From assembly GCF_000284515.1 (NCBI RefSeq), contig NC_017668.1, forward strand, positions 2,480,001 to 2,544,000: DNA of 64,000 nt, in the 5' to 3' direction. The first letter of the stretch is position 1. Each line of letters opens with the position of its first letter. The notes under the pieces were generated by a model. That model had not been told where the DNA came from and did no database searches. It saw nothing but the letters and a program-made list of their open reading frames with translations. The DNA is from Halobacillus halophilus DSM 2266. Its GTDB lineage: Bacteria > Bacillota > Bacilli > Bacillales > Halobacillaceae. Below are positions 38,325-47,795 of the stretch, piece by piece. Made by a program: the position numbers and the translations under genes.

Positions 38325-40409
38325 TTAGAACTGCTGCTTCCATTCAATTGCATTTAAGTCTGCAAACTCTTTAATGTCTGTAGCAATTTGGCTTAATAAA
38401 CCTAATCGATTGTTCCGAATCTTCTCATCTTCTGCCATAACCATCGTTCCTTCAAAGAAGTCATGGATAGGTGAAGCCAATTCAGAAAGCTTCTCTAATG
38501 CCTGAGCGGGACGGTCTTCCTGCATGGCTTGCACATACTCTGGGTGGACCAGTTTAAAGGCTTCATATAAACGAACTTCTGAATCATTCTCAAAATACTT
38601 CGGCTTTGCTTCCATGACATCTGATTTTTTCGCGAGATTAAGCACACGTCCTAATGCTTCATGTATATATTTAAAAGTAGGATCCTGACGTTTATCTACA
38701 AGCAGCCTGGCTTTTTCAATGGTTGCTGCGAAATTTTGCACGCCATTCGTAAGCGTTGCTTCAACGACATCAGGATCAATGCCTTTCTCTCTTAATAGAT
38801 AAGCAGCTCTAAGTTTAAAGAATTCATGTAAATCCTGATGCACTTCTTCTTCTGTACGTGTTGGAAGATTTAATTCACGATAGAATTGATGCACAAGGTC
38901 TATTAATTTCTCTACAGGAATATTCCATTGCTGACTCTGTAACGTCTGTAAAACCCCAAGTGCCTGTCTCCTTAACCCATAAGGGTCCTGAGAACCGGTT
39001 GGAATGATACCAATTGAGATGCTTCCTACAATCGTGTCAAGCTTATCCGCTATACTTACAATCGAACCGATTGTTGAAGAAGGAACAGCGCCGTTAGCCT
39101 GCCTCGGCATATAATGTTCATTAATAGCTCGCGCTACAGCTTCCTCTTCTCCAAATAAACGAGCATACTTTTCTCCCATCACTCCCTGGAGCTCCGTAAA
39201 CTCATCAACCATTTGGGTAACAAGATCAAATTTGCATATCTCAGCAGCTCGTTCAGCTTGCTGCTTTTCTAAGTCATTCAAGTTAAGCCACTCACTGATT
39301 TTACCTGCTATTGCTCTAATACGCTTTACTTTATCCGCAAGGGTCCCAAGCTCAACTTGATATACCATTCGTGACAGCTTTTCCATTTTTTGATCAATCG
39401 TACCTTTTTGATCTTCTTCATAAAAGAACTGGGCATCTTTTAAGCGCGCTTTTAAAACTTTTTCATTTCCACGGGAGACCGTATCTAAATGTTTGTCGTC
39501 ACCATTTCGAACTCCTACAAAATAAGGAAGAAGAGAACCTTCTTGAGAACGAACAGGGAAATAACGCTGATGTTCTTTCATTGATGTAATTAAAGCTTCT
39601 TCTGGTATGTCCAGGAATTCTTCATTATAAACTCCAAAAAAGACCGTTGGATATTCGACCAGATGAGTAACTTCCATTAATAAATCCTCATCAATAATAA
39701 GTTTCCAGCCTTTATCTTCTTCAAGCTTCAATAATTGCTCCCGTATGGCATTTTTTCTCTTCGTAACATTACTGATGACATATTCGTCGTTTAAAACTTC
39801 TTCATAGATCTCAGCTGAACGAAGAGAGGCTTTATCACCCAGGAAACGATGGCCGTATGTGATCCGGTCCGTCGTTACGTTTTCAATAGTGAAAGGAATA
39901 ATTTCTTCACCGAACAGGGCGACCATCCACCGAATAGGCCGGGCGTACCTTAGATCGTAGCTTCCCCAGCGCATATTCTTGGAAAAGGTAATACTTAGAA
40001 ACACAGAGCGAAAATCTTGAAGTAATTCTTTCGTTGCCTCTCCTTGAATAAACTTCGTTACGTGTACATATTCAGTGCCCTTTACTTCTTTGAAGTATAT
40101 ATCTTCTACATCTTTTCCTTGTCCTTTGGAAAAACCAATGGCTGCTTTTGTCCATTCTCCATTTTCGTCCAATGCAATTTTTTTAGCAGGGCCTTTGGCT
40201 TCTTCTTCGATATCAGGCTGCTTATCAGCTACATTGCTTATTTGGACTGCTAATCTCCTTGGAGTAGCGAATCCTTTCACTTCTCCAAAAGGAATCCGCT
40301 GCTCACGGAACCACGTTTCTGTCTTTACTTTTAATTGTTCTAAGGCATCATCTATAAATCTAGCCGGGAGTTCTTCTACTCCAAGCTCAAATAAAACCGT
40401 TTTACTCAT
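38325..40409 (-). CDS. glyS: Glycine--tRNA ligase beta subunit
   Basis: The beta chain of the alpha2beta2 bacterial glycyl-tRNA synthetase, responsible for tRNA binding. With the ATG at 40409 ([18 protein letters not shown]) it has 694 residues, the usual size. Family segments [31 protein letters not shown] and HQRYFPV are conserved. The AAGGAGG SD sequence lies inside the end of glyQ and the two genes overlap by 8 bp, so they are translationally coupled. Confidence 0.97.
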   Translation of the reverse strand: MSKTVLFELGVEELPARFIDDALEQLKVKTETWFREQRIPFGEVKGFATPRRLAVQISNVADKQPDIEEEAKGPAKKIALDENGEWTKAAIGFSKGQGKDVEDIYFKEVKGTEYVHVTKFIQGEATKELLQDFRSVFLSITFSKNMRWGSYDLRYARPIRWMVALFGEEIIPFTIENVTTDRITYGHRFLGDKASLRSAEIYEEVLNDEYVISNVTKRKNAIREQLLKLEEDKGWKLIIDEDLLMEVTHLVEYPTVFFGVYNEEFLDIPEEALITSMKEHQRYFPVRSQEGSLLPYFVGVRNGDDKHLDTVSRGNEKVLKARLKDAQFFYEEDQKGTIDQKMEKLSRMVYQVELGTLADKVKRIRAIAGKISEWLNLNDLEKQQAERAAEICKFDLVTQMVDEFTELQGVMGEKYARLFGEEEAVARAINEHYMPRQANGAVPSSTIGSIVSIADKLDTIVGSISIGIIPTGSQDPYGLRRQALGVLQTLQSQQWNIPVEKLIDLVHQFYRELNLPTRTEEEVHQDLHEFFKLRAAYLLREKGIDPDVVEATLTNGVQNFAATIEKARLLVDKRQDPTFKYIHEALGRVLNLAKKSDVMEAKPKYFENDSEVRLYEAFKLVHPEYVQAMQEDRPAQALEKLSELASPIHDFFEGTMVMAEDEKIRNNRLGLLSQIATDIKEFADLNAIEWKQQF

Positions 40410-41289
40410 GGTCTTCAACCTCCTTAGGTAGCATCGGGAATCCTAGTCGTTCTCTTTCTTCCACATAGGCTTTGGCAATTTTTCTTGCCAGGTTTCGGAC
40501 TCGGGAAATGTATCCTGTACGTTCCGTAACGCTAATGACTCCTTTGGCATCTAAAAGATTAAAAGTATGTGAGCACTTCAGCACATAGTCATAGGCCGGG
40601 AATACTAAGCCTTTTTCCATAATTCTTTCTGCCTCTTTCTCGTAGGTGGAAAATAACGTAAAAAGCATATCTTCATCTGATTCTTCAAACGTATAAGTAG
40701 AATGTTCAAATTCCGGCTGCCTAAAGATATCTCCTACCGTGACTCCATTTGTCCATTCTAAATCAAATACGTTTTCTTTATCTTGAATATAAGAAGCCAG
40801 TCGTTCAAGCCCATAAGTAATCTCTGCAGATACAGGACGTGCTTCAAGTCCACCAATTTGCTGGAAATAAGTAAACTGAGTAATTTCCATACCATCCAGC
40901 CAAACTTCCCAACCTAAACCTGCCGCTCCAAGCGTAGGGTTCTCCCAGTTGTCTTCTACAAAACGAATATCGTGCTTAAGCGGATCTATACCTAACGCAC
41001 GAAGGGAATCAAGGTAAAGTTCCTGAATGTTATCAGGAGATGGTTTCATAATGACCTGGAATTGATGGTGCTGATATAAACGATTCGGATTTTGTCCATA
41101 ACGTCCGTCTGCAGGTCGTCTAGAAGGCTCTACGTAAGCAACGTTCCACGGTTCTGGACCAAGGCTTCTCAGCAGAGTCATTGGAGACATCGTACCCGCA
41201 CCTTTTTCCGTATCATAGGCTTGCATCAATAAACACCCCTGCTCGGACCAATGGTTTTGCAATGTAAGAATCATGTCTTGTATATTCAT
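40402..41289 (-). CDS. glyQ: Glycine--tRNA ligase alpha subunit
   Basis: The catalytic chain of bacterial-type glycyl-tRNA synthetase, which activates glycine with ATP. Conserved segments include [49 protein letters not shown] and ITQFTYFQQ. Length is 295 residues. It is the first gene of glyQ-glyS and is controlled by the T-box leader directly upstream, so expression rises when uncharged tRNA-Gly accumulates. Confidence 0.97.
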   Translation of the reverse strand: MNIQDMILTLQNHWSEQGCLLMQAYDTEKGAGTMSPMTLLRSLGPEPWNVAYVEPSRRPADGRYGQNPNRLYQHHQFQVIMKPSPDNIQELYLDSLRALGIDPLKHDIRFVEDNWENPTLGAAGLGWEVWLDGMEITQFTYFQQIGGLEARPVSAEITYGLERLASYIQDKENVFDLEWTNGVTVGDIFRQPEFEHSTYTFEESDEDMLFTLFSTYEKEAERIMEKGLVFPAYDYVLKCSHTFNLLDAKGVISVTERTGYISRVRNLARKIAKAYVEERERLGFPMLPKEVEDHE

Positions 41290-41340
41290 TTTCTTCCTCC
41301 TCTTGTGAATCGAAGTCGCAGCCTTTCAAGAAAAAATAAA

Positions 41341-41381
41341 AATCCCGTCCCTATGTCTTCATCAGACATAGGGACGGGATT
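41341..41381 (-). terminator. Regulated terminator of the glyQS T-box
   Basis: An 18-bp perfect stem (arms 41341-41358 and 41364-41381) with a 5-nt loop and the minus-strand tail TTTTTATTTTTT. The alternative antiterminator would use the GGTGGAACCGCG T-box bases directly 5' of it. Confidence 0.92.
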
Positions 41382-41547
41382 CCCGCGGTTCCACCCTACT
41401 TGCTTTTCCACATGGAAAGCCACTTTAAAGTAAATTGCTCAGGACTGCCTTCACTGAACCCAAGACGCTTGTCTTCCACCACCACAAGCTCGCTTTATTG
41501 TCTGGATCTCAGCTACTACTTTCCTTCTTCACAACGTATTATTAAGT
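41341..41547 (-). promoter_or_regulatory. T-box riboswitch of glyQS
   Basis: The minus-strand leader carries the T-box sequence AGGGTGGAACCGCGGG (complement of 41382-41397), followed by the terminator stem. Upstream are a GTAGTAGCTGAGA segment and a long stem I of about 110 nt. The compact size, with no obvious stem II/IIA, is like other glycyl T-boxes, which sense uncharged tRNA-Gly through a GGN specifier and the free 3' end. I did not assign the specifier codon with certainty. Confidence 0.92.
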
Positions 41548-41553
41548 AGTTGA

Positions 41554-41582
41554 ATCATACTGAATAAATAAACGATTGTCAA
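41554..41582 (-). promoter_or_regulatory. Promoter of the glyQS T-box leader
   Basis: A perfect TTGACA and TATGAT are 17 bases apart on the minus strand. This places the start of transcription near 41547, just beyond the recO stop codon. Confidence 0.85.
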
Positions 41583-41588
41583 TCGAGA

Positions 41589-42341
41589 TCATGTAAACAG
41601 ATCTAATTGTTTTAAAAACTTCTTCGATTTAATTAAATACCCACCGTACTGATCATAATATTCATCCATAATTAAACGCAATATCTTTTTATTCTTTTCT
41701 TTCATAGAAATCTGGCCCAGCCGTTTGACATCCATATGTACAAAGATACGTAATAATCTAGGCAGAGGATCTGGAAGGCCATAGGCGTTTGGATCTTTGT
41801 GTTTGCAGCGATAACAAAGGAGTCCACCCTCAAGAATGGAGAAGGAATAGGGTCCTTCCTGGCTGCCACAGTTTATGCAATGATCCACCACTGGAGAAAA
41901 ACCGGCTTTTTTAAATAATTTAAGTTCATAAATCATAGACAAAACAGCTGCATCTTTCCCCTCATTCATCCATAGCAGGGTTTGTAGAAATTGTTCGTAC
42001 ATAAATGGATCCGGCTGTTTTTCATCTATCAGCTTATCCACAAGTTCTGCCAGATAAGAGGCGTAAGCGGTTTTCACAATATCTTCGCGTATTGAGCGCA
42101 GGGAGGAAATCATTTCCCCCTGACTCAATGACCCCAGTCCCGATCCTATTTGAATTAAATACATCCCGTGAATAAAGGGCTGGGTTACCGAAGAGGTCCG
42201 GCTTTTAGGTTTTTTAGCACCTCGTGCCATCACCCCTATTTTCCCCTTTTCACGTGAAAAAAGCGTTATAATCTTATGGGTTTCTCCGTAATCTCTCGTT
42301 CGGATAACAATGCCTTCGACCTTTTCTAACAAAGCACTCAC
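41589..42341 (-). CDS. recO: DNA repair protein RecO
   Basis: It mediates RecA loading on SSB-coated DNA in the RecFOR pathway. It has an N-terminal OB-fold (KVEGIVIRTRDYGETHKIITLF), a helical domain and a zinc-finger-like four-cysteine site (CINCGS then CYRCKH). Length is 250 residues. It follows yqzL by 12 bp, as in B. subtilis (era-yqzL-recO). Confidence 0.94.
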   Translation of the reverse strand: MSALLEKVEGIVIRTRDYGETHKIITLFSREKGKIGVMARGAKKPKSRTSSVTQPFIHGMYLIQIGSGLGSLSQGEMISSLRSIREDIVKTAYASYLAELVDKLIDEKQPDPFMYEQFLQTLLWMNEGKDAAVLSMIYELKLFKKAGFSPVVDHCINCGSQEGPYSFSILEGGLLCYRCKHKDPNAYGLPDPLPRLLRIFVHMDVKRLGQISMKEKNKKILRLIMDEYYDQYGGYLIKSKKFLKQLDLFT

Positions 42342-42353
42342 CCGCTTCTAGTC

Positions 42354-42506
42354 TTACAAATTTAAATCCTCTTGAGATTCCTGTTCGATAGAGGAAGCTT
42401 GATGTTCAGGAGATTGCTGACTTTGTTCCTTCATTTCCTTCATCAATAAATAAGTTTCAATGTTTCCTGTTTGTCTAAACACATTCCATGGAAGGTTTTC
42501 GAGCAA
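42354..42506 (-). CDS. yqzL: YqzL-like small protein
   Basis: A 50-residue frame between era and recO with TTG start at 42506 (preceded by AAAGGCGG at eight bases) and stop at 42354. The N-terminus LPWNVFRQTGNIETYLLMKEM follows the pattern of B. subtilis YqzL (Trp-x-x-Phe, Thr-Gly, Tyr-Leu-Leu). The rest is Q/S/E-rich and probably disordered. Function is unknown. Position and pattern make it a real gene in spite of its size. Confidence 0.75.
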   Translation of the reverse strand: MLENLPWNVFRQTGNIETYLLMKEMKEQSQQSPEHQASSIEQESQEDLNL

Positions 42507-42603
42507 AAGAAACACCGCCTTTCTTATATTCACTGAGCATCGGAATTACATCATTAGCATGCTTCTTAAAGGTGAAATCATAAGACTTAATTTTTTCCAA
42601 CTC

Positions 42604-43509
42604 TTAATAATCTTCTTCGTTATACCCAAAATCACTTAGCTGAACTTGACGGTTTCTCCAGTCTTTCTGGACTTTTACCCAAAGTTCTAAAAAGACTTTG
42701 CTGCCCAATAAAGATTCAATATCGTGTCTGGCACGCTTGCCTATCTCTTTAAGCATACTTCCCTGCTTACCAATAATAATTCCTTTTTGAGATTTTCTCT
42801 CTACTATTATGGCAGCCTGAATATAAACAGCATTTTTATTTTCTCTTGGCTCAATCCCTTCAATTACTACAGCTATAGAGTGTGGGATTTCTTCATGAGT
42901 CAAGTGCAAAACCTTTTCACGAATGAATTCACTAATAACGAATCGTTCAGGATGATCCGTAATCTGGTCTTCAGGATAAAATTGCGGTCCTTCTGGTAAA
43001 TGTCCTTTTAATACATCGAGCAAATGGTTTACGTTATTTCCTTCTAAAGCAGAGATAGGGATGATTTCTTCAAAGTCCAGCTTTTCCTTATACTGTTCAA
43101 TAAGAGGAAGCAGCTGGTCGGGATGTACTCGATCAATTTTATTAATAATTAAATAAACTGGCTGATTTACACGCTGCAATCGATCAATTATAAATTGATC
43201 ACCACGGCCGTATCCTTCTTCGGCATTGATCATAAATAATATGGCATCTACCTCATTTAATGTATTTTCTGCTACATTAACCATATAATCTCCGAGCTTA
43301 TGTTTAGGTTTATGAATACCTGGAGTATCGATAAAGACAATTTGAGACTCTTTATCTGTCATAACTCCCTGGATTTTATTCCTGGTTGTCTGTGGTTTGT
43401 CACTCATAATCGCGATTTTTTCTCCAATTACGCGGTTCATAAAAGTGGATTTGCCTACATTTGGCCTGCCCACAATTGTGACGAAACCGGACTTGAAATT
43501 ATCATTCAT
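42604..43509 (-). CDS. era: GTPase Era
   Basis: This essential GTPase binds 16S rRNA in 30S assembly. G1 GRPNVGKS (14-21), the G2 region ttRnki, G3 DTPGIHKP, G4 NKID and G5 SALEG are intact. The C-terminal KH domain carries the conserved [18 protein letters not shown] segment. Length is 301 residues. In B. subtilis cdd (cytidine deaminase) lies between dgkA and era. Here dgkA ends at 43587 and era starts at 43509, with no gene between. Confidence 0.97.
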   Translation of the reverse strand: MNDNFKSGFVTIVGRPNVGKSTFMNRVIGEKIAIMSDKPQTTRNKIQGVMTDKESQIVFIDTPGIHKPKHKLGDYMVNVAENTLNEVDAILFMINAEEGYGRGDQFIIDRLQRVNQPVYLIINKIDRVHPDQLLPLIEQYKEKLDFEEIIPISALEGNNVNHLLDVLKGHLPEGPQFYPEDQITDHPERFVISEFIREKVLHLTHEEIPHSIAVVIEGIEPRENKNAVYIQAAIIVERKSQKGIIIGKQGSMLKEIGKRARHDIESLLGSKVFLELWVKVQKDWRNRQVQLSDFGYNEEDY

Positions 43510-43586
43510 AGTTGTGCCTCCAATGTTTCTTCCTTCACTTCGTTATTACTGAACTTACGATCAAGTTCTATGTGTTTACTCATCTA

Positions 43587-43967
43587 TTAAAATAAGGTGA
43601 TCAAATGCGGGACAAAGATAAATCCCCCTACAATTAACGAGGCTATACTAGCTATTAGTACAGCTCCGGCCGCAATATCTTTAACAAGGCCTGCCAGTGG
43701 GTGATATTGAGGCGCCAGGTAATCCATCACTCGCTCGATACTTGAATTAATCATCTCCAGCGTAATGACAATGGCAATCATAATGATAAGAAGTGCCCAT
43801 TCTACAGTAGATACTCTTAAAGCCGCACCCGCTGCAATACACAGAGTTCCGGCAATCAGATGAATACGAAAGTTTCTTTCTGAACTCCAAACTTCCTTTA
43901 TTCCCTTCCATGCAAAACGAAAGCCGATGGACTTCTTTTTTTTATGACCTTTCAAGTCCGAATTCAT
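43587..43967 (-). CDS. dgkA: Undecaprenol/diacylglycerol kinase (DgkA type)
   Basis: A small integral membrane kinase. In Gram-positives the substrate is mainly undecaprenol, recycling the lipid carrier for cell-wall synthesis. The signature EMINSSIERVMDYLA, the N-terminal ERNFRIH and three membrane segments are present. The start was put at the ATG at 43967 (MNSDLKGHKKKK; AGAGGA eight bases upstream), giving 126 residues, close to the family. It overlaps the end of ybeY by 26 bp. Confidence 0.93.
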   Translation of the reverse strand: MNSDLKGHKKKKSIGFRFAWKGIKEVWSSERNFRIHLIAGTLCIAAGAALRVSTVEWALLIIMIAIVITLEMINSSIERVMDYLAPQYHPLAGLVKDIAAGAVLIASIASLIVGGFIFVPHLITLF

Positions 43968-44412
43968 GAAGGATTTCCTCTTGTCTATTAAACATCGATT
44001 TTTCCTCTTCTTCATTTTCATGATCATATCCTAATAAATGCAAAAAGCCGTGAAGGGCTAAGAAACCTAATTCTCTTTCCAGCGAATGACCGTAATCTTC
44101 AGCCTGTTCCTTCGCCTTATCTAGAGAAATCACGATATCGCCAAGCATGAGAGGGAGGTCTTCGCTGAGAATTTTTGTTTCGCCTTCTCCTTCTTCCTGC
44201 ATAGCAAAAGAAATTACGTCAGTAGGTTGGTCTTTCTGACGATAATTTCGATTAATTTCTTGAATCTCGTTGTTATCAACAAAACTTATGGAAACTTCAG
44301 CGTCCGGTTGTACACCCTCTTTATCACCTGCAAAACGAATGATACGTTGGATTAAATCCACATAAGCTTCATCTACTGAATTAGTTTCATCTTGAAAATC
44401 GATTTGAATCAT
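43942..44412 (-). CDS. ybeY: Endoribonuclease YbeY
   Basis: A zinc-dependent RNase involved in 16S rRNA 3' maturation and ribosome quality control. The metal site HGFLHLLGYDH (about 130-140) is perfect, and the conserved RQKDQPTDVISFAM segment precedes it. Length is 156 residues. The SD sequence is GGAGG, seven bases upstream. It is co-transcribed with dgkA and era. In B. subtilis pgpH separates it from phoH. Here a 323-bp non-coding gap takes that place. Confidence 0.96.
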   Translation of the reverse strand: MIQIDFQDETNSVDEAYVDLIQRIIRFAGDKEGVQPDAEVSISFVDNNEIQEINRNYRQKDQPTDVISFAMQEEGEGETKILSEDLPLMLGDIVISLDKAKEQAEDYGHSLERELGFLALHGFLHLLGYDHENEEEEKSMFNRQEEILHEFGLERS

Positions 44413-44716
44413 ATTATTTCCTCCTCAAGCTGCAATTTTCACTAACATGCTGTATTCAGGAATGTAATTTATACAATGATTGAATATAGCTTCTTCCGTT
44501 ATTTTCATCAAAGATAGCTAACGACTGTTGGATTTATTACCCACGTCCTAACTTTCCTAAACAACGCAGACATTTTTGGTTTCTTTATTAATATAAGTTG
44601 TTATAGACCATGATACCTTCAAGAGCGAAGGAAAACAAATCCACCTCGCAAAAAAAGTTTAACGTAACCCAAGCCTTACCTATGTAAAAATCTAATCTTT
44701 CTTCATGAAATAAAAC
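44413..44716. other. Gene-free gap where pgpH would be expected
   Basis: About 300 bp of A+T-rich DNA between ybeY and the phoH terminator. No open frame and no visible remnant of the HD-domain phosphodiesterase gene is present. It should contain the ybeY-dgkA-era promoter, but I could not fix one with proper -35 and -10 spacing. Confidence 0.6.
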
Positions 44717-44737
44717 AAGGCCCGTATAAAGGGCCTT
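44717..44737 (-). terminator. Intrinsic terminator after phoH
   Basis: A 7-bp stem (AAGGCCC / GGGCCTT) followed by GTTTTATTTC on the minus strand. It overlaps the phoH stop and makes ybeY a separate unit. Confidence 0.8.
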
Positions 44738-45698
44738 AGGAATTGTCTTTCTCATAAGCGTCGATGATCCGCTGTACTAGAGGGTGTCTTACTACATCAG
44801 ATTGATCTAAATGAATGAAGGCAGACCCTTTTACTTTACCGAGCTTTTCTTCTGCAACCTTCAAGCCTGACTTAACCCCTTTTGGTAGATCAACTTGAGT
44901 AATATCACCTGTAATAATCATTTTGGAACCAAATCCAAGACGAGTCAGAAACATCTTCATCTGTTCAGGAGTCGTATTTTGAGCTTCGTCTAAGATCGCA
45001 AAGGCATCATCCAGGGTACGTCCTCGCATATAAGCAAGAGGGGCTATTTCAATCGTACCTCGGTCAATGAGACGTGCGGTATGTTCCGTTCCAAATACAT
45101 CATGAAGGGAATCGTAAAGCGGTCGGAGATAGGGATCCACCTTTTCCTTAAGATCTCCGGGTAAAAACCCTAGGCTTTCGCCAGCTTCAACTGCTGGTCG
45201 AGTTAAAATGATTCGTTTCACATCACCTTTTTTCAAAGCATTTACTGCCATAACGACAGCCAAATAAGTTTTACCGGTCCCTGCTGGACCAATACCGAAA
45301 ACTAAATCATTGTTTTTAATAGCAGAGATATAGTTTCTTTGCCCAAGTGTTTTTACACGTATCGATTTACCTTTACTGTTCCTTGTGATTTCATCTTCAA
45401 ATAAAGCTTCGAATTGATTGATTTTACCTTTTTTGGCTAGTTCTACGGCATAAACAATATCTCTTTCCGTAATGGTTAATCCTTTACGAATAATAGCAAG
45501 CACAGAATGAAGAATATCCTCCACTAATTGAACCTGCTCGGCTTGTCCGGAAACTCGAACCGTTTCCCCTCTTGAAATAATGGTTACTTTTAATTGTTCT
45601 TCGATCTGCTTTAAATTTCTATCTTCTGTCCCAAAAAGGGCCAGCGCTTCGGTTGTATTATCTAATTGAATGTCCATTGTTTTTAAATCTTCCGGCAT
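44736..45698 (-). CDS. phoH: PhoH family ATPase
   Basis: A P-loop NTPase related to superfamily I helicases, thought to act in RNA metabolism; the name is historical. Walker A GPAGTGKT is near 127-134 and Walker B FAILDEAQNTT near 222. An N-terminal KH-like segment (KQIEEQLKVTIISRGETVRVSG) precedes it. The ATG at 45698 (seven bases after AAGGAG) replaces a TTG two codons earlier, giving 320 residues. It starts 2 bp after yqfD, as in the Bacillus yqfC-yqfD-phoH order. Confidence 0.95.
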   Translation of the reverse strand: MPEDLKTMDIQLDNTTEALALFGTEDRNLKQIEEQLKVTIISRGETVRVSGQAEQVQLVEDILHSVLAIIRKGLTITERDIVYAVELAKKGKINQFEALFEDEITRNSKGKSIRVKTLGQRNYISAIKNNDLVFGIGPAGTGKTYLAVVMAVNALKKGDVKRIILTRPAVEAGESLGFLPGDLKEKVDPYLRPLYDSLHDVFGTEHTARLIDRGTIEIAPLAYMRGRTLDDAFAILDEAQNTTPEQMKMFLTRLGFGSKMIITGDITQVDLPKGVKSGLKVAEEKLGKVKGSAFIHLDQSDVVRHPLVQRIIDAYEKDNS

Positions 45699-45700
45699 AC

Positions 45701-46888
45701 TCAATCTCCTTGACTTATATACTTGGTCACTGCTATGTTTTCATGAACTTTGAATAATAGGATTAATTTTACTTTACCATTCTCCTCACGAAGGTGCAAA
45801 ACTTTTTCTTTCATGACTTTAGCCTCTTTTCCAAGGTATTGGTTCAGGCTTTCTCTTGCTGTTATAATTCCCATTTTTTGGATTTTATCTTTGGATTGTT
45901 CGTATTTTTTTGAGTCTATTTCATAATAATGAATGGCTTTTAGGTCAATTGGTGACCTCCATCCAAACCATTCCCAATTGGTCTCTTCGTTCTCACTTCT
46001 GAATTGTGAGCCCTTTCCCTTCCACCATCCCCATATAGGAAGAGTTAAAGATCCAATTTTCAATTGGTACTCTCTTACTTCCAGTCCATCAGTTAACTGA
46101 AGCACTTGTGTCATCGGAAGATTTTGGTCGACTTTATACCAGGTTTCGGCGATGACCTCACCCTCCGCATGGACAAGTATATCTTTATCTTCAACCAATT
46201 GACCCGTAGCCAGTTTTTGGCCTTTTTTAACTACATCATTTACGGTAACAAGTGGTCTTCCTTTTTCAATAAACGTTTTTACTATCATGCCCTTTTTTTC
46301 TGCCACCAAGTCAGAGGGACGAAGGTTCTTATTTGTATCATGCCTGGTCTTTTCTACACCGTACAGCTGATAACTTGTACCCTTCTTATTAACTCCTATC
46401 CATAAAAGATCAGGAATATCATCAAGCAGCTTTCTTTGTATATCATTAGGATCGTCCATACCAATTGTCAACTTGCCCGGGGAAACGCCATAGGTTTTTA
46501 ATTTTTTTTCTACATTAGCTTCCAGTTCGGGAGTCAAGCCTTCCACTTTAATAGACCAAAGTGTATTAGCTAATAAAAAAACGACTACAACGGAAAGCAT
46601 GAAAGCGGCCATTAAAGCTTTTCGCTGTGTGATTTTCCTGTAATAGAACGGAAGGCCTCTTCCTCCCAAGATCGAAAGTTTACAACGATACTTTTTCCGT
46701 AACTGCCTGAAAGTTTTCCATTCACTAAGTCTAATGCTCATTATTACTTCATGTTCATTGACTCGCTTAATATTTGAAATTACACATCCCCTTCGGACGC
46801 ACGCCTGGAGGAACGGTTCAATCATTTTTCCTTGCACTTTAATTTTCATGCTGCCTTGAAAGAAGTCATGCTGCATCTTCATAGTCAT
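45701..46888 (-). CDS. yqfD: Sporulation protein YqfD
   Basis: This membrane protein is expressed under sigma-E in the mother cell; its function is unresolved, and it is related to SpoIV-type stage IV proteins. It has a soluble N-terminal part, one hydrophobic anchor (about 89-108, LMAAFMLSVVVVFLLANTLW) and a large external domain with repeated beta elements (GMIVKTFIEKGRPLVTVNDVVKKGQ, related to biotinyl-like hairpins). Length is 395 residues; an ATG two codons later has better SD spacing (GGGGGAG at nine bases). The stop is 2 bp before phoH. Confidence 0.92.
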   Translation of the reverse strand: MTMKMQHDFFQGSMKIKVQGKMIEPFLQACVRRGCVISNIKRVNEHEVIMSIRLSEWKTFRQLRKKYRCKLSILGGRGLPFYYRKITQRKALMAAFMLSVVVVFLLANTLWSIKVEGLTPELEANVEKKLKTYGVSPGKLTIGMDDPNDIQRKLLDDIPDLLWIGVNKKGTSYQLYGVEKTRHDTNKNLRPSDLVAEKKGMIVKTFIEKGRPLVTVNDVVKKGQKLATGQLVEDKDILVHAEGEVIAETWYKVDQNLPMTQVLQLTDGLEVREYQLKIGSLTLPIWGWWKGKGSQFRSENEETNWEWFGWRSPIDLKAIHYYEIDSKKYEQSKDKIQKMGIITARESLNQYLGKEAKVMKEKVLHLREENGKVKLILLFKVHENIAVTKYISQGD

Positions 46889-46898
46889 TTACTCCCCC

Positions 46899-47183
46899 TT
46901 AAGCTTCAGGCAGGAATTCCACCGATTTTATTTCTCCCTCTAGCAATAGTTCTTCTTTCAGCATCATCTTTACTCCAAGATCTTTTCCAATTATCTTCAC
47001 TTGGCCCTGCTTATATTGAATCCTTACTTCATTATCGGAAAAATGCAGAAGCCCCGTGTGATTTTCTATGTACACATGAATCGACCCAATTGTCGTAATT
47101 CTGGGTAAATCAAGCATTACATCAGAAGGTAAATCGAAATAACGTCCGATCCATGTACGGATTTGCTTTTGCCATTTAGTCAT
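46899..47183 (-). CDS. yqfC: Sporulation protein YqfC
   Basis: A small YabP/YqfC-family protein made in the mother cell during sporulation, thought to localise to the forespore surface. Its 94 residues contain the family core LPRITTIGSIHVYIENHTGLL and VRIQYKQGQVKIIGKDL. GGGGGGAG precedes the ATG. It is 10 bp upstream of yqfD, and the pair is conserved as a unit in spore formers. Confidence 0.93.
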   Translation of the reverse strand: MTKWQKQIRTWIGRYFDLPSDVMLDLPRITTIGSIHVYIENHTGLLHFSDNEVRIQYKQGQVKIIGKDLGVKMMLKEELLLEGEIKSVEFLPEA

Positions 47184-47213
47184 TCGACTCCCCCCTCTTT
47201 TTATTTATACGAA

Positions 47214-47249
47214 AAACGCACGAATTGTATCACTACAATTCGTGCGTTT
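47214..47249 (-). terminator. Intrinsic terminator between the floA-linked gene and yqfC
   Basis: A 16-bp perfect stem (arms 47214-47229 and 47234-47249) with a 4-nt loop and a TT-rich minus-strand tail. It splits the flotillin unit from the sporulation unit. Confidence 0.85.
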
Positions 47250-47252
47250 CGT

Positions 47253-47765
47253 TTATCTTTTTCTTGGATGAGATTGATGAGGCTTATACGCTCGGGGCTG
47301 CCCGAGTATCTCTGCTGCAAGAACTCCTTCAGCTAATCGTTTCTTATCCCACTTATTCAATTTTTTAAGTTTAGGAAGATTAGGTACAGGGTCTTCCTCG
47401 GGCACATAACGCTCCATTTGCCCTTCCTGGATCTTACCAGTGGTATGAATATCCTTATTCGGTGTTTCGTACGTAAACGTTCTCTGAGGGTCTTTAGAAA
47501 CTTTATCTTTTGAATACCCTTTGATCTTTTCCTGTTGTTCTTCATAGTATTCTTGCAGACTTTTCTGACCCGCTTCCGTTCTTAAAGGACCTCGCTCCTC
47601 CGCTTCCTCAGAAGGTGCGCTTGGATACCTGGAGGGTCCAGGCTGATTTTGTTTACGTTCATCTTCCTGATCATTTCCCATTCGGCTGAAAAAGCTAATA
47701 ATACCGCCTATAACAGCAGCTACAATGAGAAAGTTACTGAATAATAGTTCAAAAAGTTCTCCCAT
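47253..47765 (-). CDS. Single-pass membrane protein downstream of floA
   Basis: I do not recognise a characterised family. The 170-residue protein has one N-terminal membrane segment (about 9-26), a long polar, probably disordered middle (30-130; rich in E, Q, P and K), and a short basic conserved-looking C-terminal segment (KKRLAEGVLAAEILGQPRAYKP). It takes the position of B. subtilis yqfB, but that assignment is by place only. It lies 30 bp after floA and has its own terminator, so it belongs to the yqeZ-floA unit and may be an accessory of the flotillin assembly. Confidence 0.75.
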   Translation of the reverse strand: MGELFELLFSNFLIVAAVIGGIISFFSRMGNDQEDERKQNQPGPSRYPSAPSEEAEERGPLRTEAGQKSLQEYYEEQQEKIKGYSKDKVSKDPQRTFTYETPNKDIHTTGKIQEGQMERYVPEEDPVPNLPKLKKLNKWDKKRLAEGVLAAEILGQPRAYKPHQSHPRKR

Positions 47766-47795
47766 AATAATTCTCCTTTTCGCTAATCAAGGGGA

